Positions 59,527 to 64,000 of a stretch of DNA of 64,000 nt are shown piece after piece; the first letter of the stretch is position 1; every line of letters begins with the position of its first letter. The notes beneath the pieces were generated by a model that was given only the letters and a program-made list of their open reading frames with translations, had not been told where the DNA came from and made no database searches. A program made the translations under genes and the position numbers. Source of the DNA: Algoriphagus sp. (GTDB lineage: Bacteria > Bacteroidota > Bacteroidia > Cytophagales > Cyclobacteriaceae); contig NZ_JABXIN010000003.1 of assembly GCF_013373065.1 (NCBI RefSeq), positions 248,001 to 312,000 of the forward strand, read 5' to 3'.

Positions 59527-60845
59527 TAATGTCGTTCATAAACCATTTCTGGTTCTAGTACTTCTACATTTCCGGAATCATTGATTGAATCCAAGGTCAC
59601 CAATTTGGTTTCATTGATAAGCATTGGATCGTACTTGGCGGCCACTCGAATATAGTTTTCGGTGAATCCATGCATCTTGCCATTTTCAATGTCCTCTTCA
59701 AAAAGTACGGTGTAAGTCTTTCGGAGATTTTCCTCGTAAAACTTTCTACGCTTTTTCTCGGACAAGATTCGAAGCATTTTAGAACGCTCATTCCGTTTTT
59801 TCATCGGAACGACTCCATCCATTTCCACAGCTCTTGTATTTGCCCGCTCCGAATAGGTAAAGACATGTAGATAAGAGACATTCAATTCATTCAGGAAGTT
59901 ATAAGTCTCTAAAAATAATTCATCTGTTTCACCAGGGAACCCAACGATCACATCTACTCCTATACAAGCATGTGGCATGAGCGTTTTGATTTTGGATACA
60001 CGATCCTCATACAATTCTCGCAGGTATCTTCTACCCATTTTTCTCAAAATGGTATTTGAGCCAGATTGAAGAGGGATGTGGAAGTGGGGAACAAATCGCT
60101 TTGAAAGGGAAACAAATTCGATTATTTCGTTGGTAAGCAGATTTGGCTCGATGGAAGAAATACGGAATCGGTCAATACCTTCAATTTCGTCCAAAGCAAA
60201 AACCAAATCAGCAAATCGCTCTTGGCGCTTACCTTCCACAATTCCGAAGTCTCCAATATTTACGCCTGTCAACACTACTTCTTTCACATCCGTGGCTGCG
60301 ATTTCCCGTGCTGCTTCTAGCACGGATTCAATGGTATTGCTACGGCTTTTACCTCGGGCTAGGGGAATGGTACAAAATGCACATCCATAATTACAACCGT
60401 CCTGCACTTTTAGGAAAGTTCGGGTTCGGTCATTGATTGAATAGGCATTGTTAAATGACTTGGCCTCCGAGATTTCGCTGGCTAAGACTTTTGCTTCTTG
60501 TTCTTTAGCAAAATCACCGAGGAGTTCTAGCAAACGGAATTTTTCAGCTGCTCCAAGAACGGCATCGACTCCGGGAATCTCAGATATTTCTGTGGGTTTT
60601 AATTGTGCATAACACCCAATGATCGCCACATAGGAGTTAGGGGAAATCTTTTTCGCCTCTTTGACGATTTTCTTACATTTTTTATCTGCATTCTCGGTGA
60701 CAGAGCATGTGTTGATAATGAAAATGTCTGGATTCTCTTGAAAATCAACTTTTAAATAGCCTCTGTCTTCAAATTGGCGGCTAATTGTTGAGGTTTCGGA
60801 GAAGTTTAGCTTACAACCTAATGTATAAAAGGCGACTTTTTTCAC
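59526..60845 (-). CDS. mtaB: tRNA t6A37 methylthiotransferase
   Basis: About 439 residues. MtaB adds a methylthio group to t6A at tRNA position 37. The N-terminal cluster domain has AFYTLGCKLNFSETSTISRQ, IFIINTCSVTENADKKCKKI and YVAIIGCYAQLKPTEIS. The radical SAM motif is QDGCNYGCAFCTIPLARGKS. Also HFHIPLQSGSNTILRKMGRR and a C-terminal TRAM region. I choose GTG at 60845 (AGAAGG-like sequence upstream). The frame continues to a GTG at 60881, but a promoter -7 box (60871-60878) lies inside that extension, so it is not translated. Confidence 0.95.
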   Translation of the reverse strand: MKKVAFYTLGCKLNFSETSTISRQFEDRGYLKVDFQENPDIFIINTCSVTENADKKCKKIVKEAKKISPNSYVAIIGCYAQLKPTEISEIPGVDAVLGAAEKFRLLELLGDFAKEQEAKVLASEISEAKSFNNAYSINDRTRTFLKVQDGCNYGCAFCTIPLARGKSRSNTIESVLEAAREIAATDVKEVVLTGVNIGDFGIVEGKRQERFADLVFALDEIEGIDRFRISSIEPNLLTNEIIEFVSLSKRFVPHFHIPLQSGSNTILRKMGRRYLRELYEDRVSKIKTLMPHACIGVDVIVGFPGETDELFLETYNFLNELNVSYLHVFTYSERANTRAVEMDGVVPMKKRNERSKMLRILSEKKRRKFYEENLRKTYTVLFEEDIENGKMHGFTENYIRVAAKYDPMLINETKLVTLDSINDSGNVEVLEPEMVYERH

Positions 60846-60870
60846 AATTTCCCTTCTGATAATGAGACTG

Positions 60871-60900
60871 CAAAGGTACACATTCTCATTTTGTTTTCAA
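60871..60900 (-). promoter_or_regulatory. Promoter of mtaB
   Basis: On the minus strand TTG (60900-60898), a 19-base spacer, then TACCTTTG (60878-60871), an exact TAnnTTTG. It lies about 25 bases upstream of the GTG at 60845 and decides the start codon. It lies in the roughly 230-base divergent gap before glnN. Confidence 0.65.
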
Positions 60901-61039
60901 TTTTGTAAAAACAGGGTTCAAAAGTGTAATTTTTTCCGATTTTGGGTTTGAAAATCACATGATCCATTGAAAAAAGTGTAAAAATTTCAAAAAAGTGGGT
61001 TAAAAAGTGGTCAAAAGCTTTTTAGAGTCAGTATTTTTC

Positions 61040-61047
61040 TATTTTTG
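61040..61047 (+). promoter_or_regulatory. Putative -7 box of glnN
   Basis: TATTTTTG matches TAnnTTTG exactly, 30 bases upstream of the glutamine synthetase ATG. No TTTG is found at 19-21 bases further upstream, consistent with a promoter that depends on an activator, but this is not shown. Confidence 0.4.
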
Positions 61048-61077
61048 TGGGTAATATTTTAAACCACTATTGTAGAT

Positions 61078-63240
61078 ATGGCAACATTAAGACAACAATC
61101 CCTTTCGATGGTTCAGACCAGACCTCGGGTTAAAGTAGAAGCACCAGCTTTAAAAATCTCTGACTTCTTCGGAACCAATGTGTTTGGTTTAAGTCAAATG
61201 AAGCAGTCTTTGGCTCCTTCCGTATTCAAAAAAGTGATGGAGGCCGTAGATAAAGGATCCAAGATCGATACTGCTACAGCGGAGGAAGTTGCTTCTGCTG
61301 TGAAGACTTGGGCTTTATCTAAAGGGGTTACGCACTACACCCACTGGTTCCAGCCATTGACTGGTTCTACAGCGGAAAAGCATGATTCATTTTTCGATGC
61401 ACATGCTGGATTAGAAAAATTCAAAGGATCTGCTTTGGTTCAGCAAGAGCCTGACGCATCCTCCTTTCCACATGGTGGTATCCGTTCTACTTTCGAAGCA
61501 AGAGGGTATACGGCTTGGGATCCATCCTCTCCAATTTTCATTTTTGATAAGACGCTTTGTATTCCAACCATCTTCGTTTCTTACACAGGAGAGGCATTGG
61601 ATTACAAAACTCCTTTGTTAAAGTCATTAGAAGCTGTGAATGAAGCTGCAGTTGCAATTTGTCAGCTTTTTGACCGAAATGTTCGTAAGGTTTCTCCTTC
61701 TCTAGGTGTAGAGCAGGAATACTTTGTAATTGACAAAGCATTATTTTCTGCACGCCCTGATTTGGTAATGGCGGGAAGAACTGTTTTTGGACATAACCCT
61801 GCTCGGGGCCAGCAATTGGAAGACCATTATTTTGGTTCTATTCCTACACGCGTGAAGGATTTCATGATGGACTTTGAAATCGAAGCCCATAAGCTAGGTA
61901 TCCCTGTTTCTACCAGACACAATGAAGTTGCTCCAGGACAGTTTGAGGTTGCTCCTGTTTTTGAAGAAATCAACAAAGCAGTTGACCACAACCAATTGTT
62001 AATGGACTTGATGGATAAAGTGGCTGAAAAGCACGGATTGAAAGTCTTGTTCCATGAAAAGCCTTTTGCGGGAGTAAACGGTTCCGGAAAGCACAACAAC
62101 TGGTCCTTGATTACAGATACAGGTGTTAACTTGTTCCAGCCAAGTAACTCCGCTCGTGAAAATCTTCAGTTTTTGACCTTCTTGGTGGCGACTGTGAAGG
62201 CGGTATATGACAATGCAGATTTACTTCGTGCAAGTATCGCTTCTGCTGGAAACGACTTCCGTTTGGGAGCAAACGAAGCACCTCCTGCTATCATTTCTGT
62301 TTTCTTGGGTGAAACCTTAACAGCTGTTTTGGATGAATTGGAGAAAAACGGAAATATCAAGATTGAAAAAGGGGACAACATGTACATGAAGCTTGGTATT
62401 TCCAAAATTCCAGAAATCATCCTTGACAATACCGACCGAAACAGAACTTCTCCATTTGCCTTTACCGGAAATAAATTCGAATTCCGTGCGGTGGGTTCAA
62501 GTGCAAACTCTGCAGGGCCGATGGCAACTTTGAACGTAATTGTTGCTGAAGTTCTAAAGCAAATGGCTAAGGATATTCAGAAAGAAATTGATGCAGGTAA
62601 GGAGAAGAAAATTGCGATTGTCAATGTATTGAGAAAATACATTAAAGATTCTAAGAAGATCCGTTTCGAAGGCGATGGTTATTCTGAAGAGTGGGAAAAA
62701 GAAGCTGCAAAGCGAGGACTTTCTAACTTGAAGAGTACCCCAGATGCTTTGGATGTTTACACTAAGAAATCTACCAAGGAGCTATTCGCTCGTCACAATG
62801 TAATGAACGATTTGGAAGTTCATGCACGACATGAAATCATGTTGGAGAACTTCATGAAGAAGGTTCAGATCGAAAGCCGCGTGATGGGAGACTTGGCCTT
62901 GAACCATGTGATTCCAACTGCCATCTTGTATCAAAACAAATTGATCCAAAATGCAAATGGTCTTAAAGGACTTGGTTTGGATAATTCTGCTGCAGTGGAA
63001 ACAATCAAAGAGGTTTCTAAACACATTGAATCCTTGAAGTCAAATGTCAACGCTATGATTGATGCCCGACGAAAACTCAATAAAGAGGAAGATGTGATTA
63101 AGCGTGCGAAGGGTTATCAGAAGGAAGTGAAGGAAGCCTTCTTTGATAAAATCCGTTATGCAGTTGATAAATTGGAATTGTTGGTGGACGATGAAAGCTG
63201 GCCACTTGTGAAATACCGTGAAATGTTGTTTATCAGATAA
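61078..63240 (+). CDS. glnN: Glutamine synthetase type III
   Basis: 720 residues, the GSIII class size (GSI is about 470). It makes glutamine from glutamate, ammonia and ATP. Seen: GVTHYTHWFQPLTGSTAEKH, SFPHGGIRSTFEARGYTAWD, GVEQEYFVIDKALF, TRHNEVAPGQFEVAPVFEEI, the His-containing KPFAGVNGSGKHNNWSLITD (about 331-342), NRTSPFAFTGNKFEFRAVG and SANSAGPMATLNVIVAEVL. It keeps the Bacteroidota C-terminal helical extension. Codons in this gene look highly biased, as expected for strong expression. It is monocistronic, with a strong terminator and no amtB or glnK nearby. Confidence 0.98.
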   Translation: MATLRQQSLSMVQTRPRVKVEAPALKISDFFGTNVFGLSQMKQSLAPSVFKKVMEAVDKGSKIDTATAEEVASAVKTWALSKGVTHYTHWFQPLTGSTAEKHDSFFDAHAGLEKFKGSALVQQEPDASSFPHGGIRSTFEARGYTAWDPSSPIFIFDKTLCIPTIFVSYTGEALDYKTPLLKSLEAVNEAAVAICQLFDRNVRKVSPSLGVEQEYFVIDKALFSARPDLVMAGRTVFGHNPARGQQLEDHYFGSIPTRVKDFMMDFEIEAHKLGIPVSTRHNEVAPGQFEVAPVFEEINKAVDHNQLLMDLMDKVAEKHGLKVLFHEKPFAGVNGSGKHNNWSLITDTGVNLFQPSNSARENLQFLTFLVATVKAVYDNADLLRASIASAGNDFRLGANEAPPAIISVFLGETLTAVLDELEKNGNIKIEKGDNMYMKLGISKIPEIILDNTDRNRTSPFAFTGNKFEFRAVGSSANSAGPMATLNVIVAEVLKQMAKDIQKEIDAGKEKKIAIVNVLRKYIKDSKKIRFEGDGYSEEWEKEAAKRGLSNLKSTPDALDVYTKKSTKELFARHNVMNDLEVHARHEIMLENFMKKVQIESRVMGDLALNHVIPTAILYQNKLIQNANGLKGLGLDNSAAVETIKEVSKHIESLKSNVNAMIDARRKLNKEEDVIKRAKGYQKEVKEAFFDKIRYAVDKLELLVDDESWPLVKYREMLFIR

Positions 63241-63261
63241 AGGAAACAACATATAAATTAA

Positions 63262-63292
63262 AAAAAAGCCACTCCAGATGAGTGGCTTTTTT
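63262..63292 (+). terminator. Terminator after glnN
   Basis: AAAAAAGCCACTC (63262-63274), loop CAGAT, GAGTGGCTTTTTT (63280-63292) form a perfect 13-bp stem ending in a T-run. It lies 21 bases past the glnN stop. Confidence 0.92.
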
Positions 63293-63464
63293 GTTTGTAA
63301 TGAATTAATTATTCCTAAGGAAATGAAATTAAATTGGATCTCAATTTTTTAAGTTGCTGTAGCGAATCATCAAATTTTAACGTTCTAATAAAAGTGGTTA
63401 TTCAAATCCGAAGCCAAATACAAAAGAGGGACGTTAGAAAAACCTATTATAGAATTCTATACTG

Positions 63465-64000
63465 TTGAATTGGTCTGACGAGGAATTGATTGACGGTTGT
63501 AAACGTCGATCGTCTAAGTATGAGGAATTATTTTTTAAAAAATACTATGGCTATGTCATGAGTATCAGTTTGTCCTACGCCAAGGATTCGGATTTGGCGA
63601 AGGAAATCGTTCATGATTCGTTTCTGAAATTCTTCGCTTCCATAGAAAACCTTGATGGATATCAATCAGTCAAAGCATGGTTGAGGCGAATTACCGTCAA
63701 TGCGGCCATTGACTGGTATAGAAGAAATAAAAAATACGCCATGCAGCAAGACATCACAGAGCAAAATGAGGTATATCACGAAGTACATGCCCTCAGTGCC
63801 TTGGCTTATGAAGACTTGGTCAATTTGCTGCATCAGTTGCCGGAGGACCATAAATTGGTCTTTAACCTATATGAAGTAGAAGGATACAGTCATCGAGAGA
63901 TAGGGGAAAAACTCGGAATCACAGAAAGCTCCTCCCGAGTGTATTTGGCCCGAGCCAAATCCCGACTGCGTCAATTAGTTTACACTCATTTGAAAGAATA
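63465..64000 (+). CDS. ECF-type sigma-70 factor, 3' end cut by window edge
   Basis: About 178 residues are visible and the stop is not reached. Region 2 contains YEELFFKKYYGYVMSISLSY, AKEIVHDSFLKFFASIENLD and SVKAWLRRITVNAAIDWYRR. Region 4 has VNLLHQLPEDHKLVFNLYEV and the helix-turn-helix YSHREIGEKLGITESSSRVY. This is a typical Bacteroidota ECF sigma factor, which usually precedes an anti-sigma factor gene just downstream. The start appears to be TTG at 63465: an in-frame stop lies 15 bases upstream and no ATG precedes region 2. Confidence 0.9.
   Translation, partial: MNWSDEELIDGCKRRSSKYEELFFKKYYGYVMSISLSYAKDSDLAKEIVHDSFLKFFASIENLDGYQSVKAWLRRITVNAAIDWYRRNKKYAMQQDITEQNEVYHEVHALSALAYEDLVNLLHQLPEDHKLVFNLYEVEGYSHREIGEKLGITESSSRVYLARAKSRLRQLVYTHLKE

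Overview
The window comes from a low-GC member of the Bacteroidota, most likely a Cytophagia/Cyclobacteriaceae-type (Algoriphagus-like) bacterium. I infer this from three things. Several promoters have the Bacteroidota form TTTG or TTG, then 19-20 bases, then TAnnTTTG (before greA, fabH, mtaB and a phosphodiesterase gene). The gene content is typical of the phylum: type III glutamine synthetase, methylmalonyl-CoA epimerase, ECF sigma factor, many lipoproteins, and a GH144-like lipoprotein. The eukaryote-like branching enzyme and the fabH-efp-accB-accC order also fit. No rRNA, tRNA, CRISPR array, phage or insertion sequence was recognised, so this looks like chromosomal backbone with a few accessory islands.

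Layout. 1-6.9 kb holds an edge-truncated secreted protein, a cysteine-poor A-type Fe-S carrier, a run of small plus-strand genes (membrane protein, YkvA-like, thioredoxin-like, Rossmann protein, dtd), a twin-cassette ABC ATPase and a Tat-exported class V aminotransferase. 7-13.4 kb holds MazG-like and YdcH-like proteins around a nested palindromic element, an M81 peptidase lipoprotein, comB overlapping gcvT, a canonical IscA-type carrier, methylmalonyl-CoA epimerase and thiL. 13.5-24.6 kb has a molybdenum flavour: two paralogous Tat-exported molybdopterin large subunits around one shared 2Fe-2S subunit, then flavodoxin plus two tandem NTF2-like proteins divergent from an AraC regulator, then moaA-moeA-TauE/SafE. 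24.6-39 kb is a carbohydrate and periplasm region: a GH144-like lipoprotein, NPP phosphodiesterase, truncated hemoglobin, a CotH-like protein, a formate/nitrite-type channel and a GH20 hexosaminidase, convergent with a four-gene unit of Planctomycetes-style cytochrome/DUF1549-DUF1553, DUF1501, a membrane cytochrome fusion and a SIS protein.

39-49 kb is core housekeeping: accC, accB, efp and fabH behind one strong promoter; rpmF and yceD behind another; pdxA divergent from rsmA-mgtE and a 2-hydroxyacid dehydrogenase; then greA and a HIT protein. 49-64 kb is mixed metabolism: GMC oxidoreductase, esterases, an acyl-CoA dehydrogenase-like protein, a PA0069-type radical SAM protein, an ATP-grasp/methyltransferase pair, glgB, mtaB, glutamine synthetase III, and an ECF sigma factor cut by the right edge.

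Most notable: a strong promoter followed by a 17-bp terminator-like hairpin inside the greA leader; the cytochrome/DUF1501 unit joined to a SIS protein and facing a hexosaminidase, with a chitobiase-like domain on both sides; and the iorB-iorA-iorB arrangement next to molybdenum cofactor genes. Function calls rest on motif reading only; no database search was possible.
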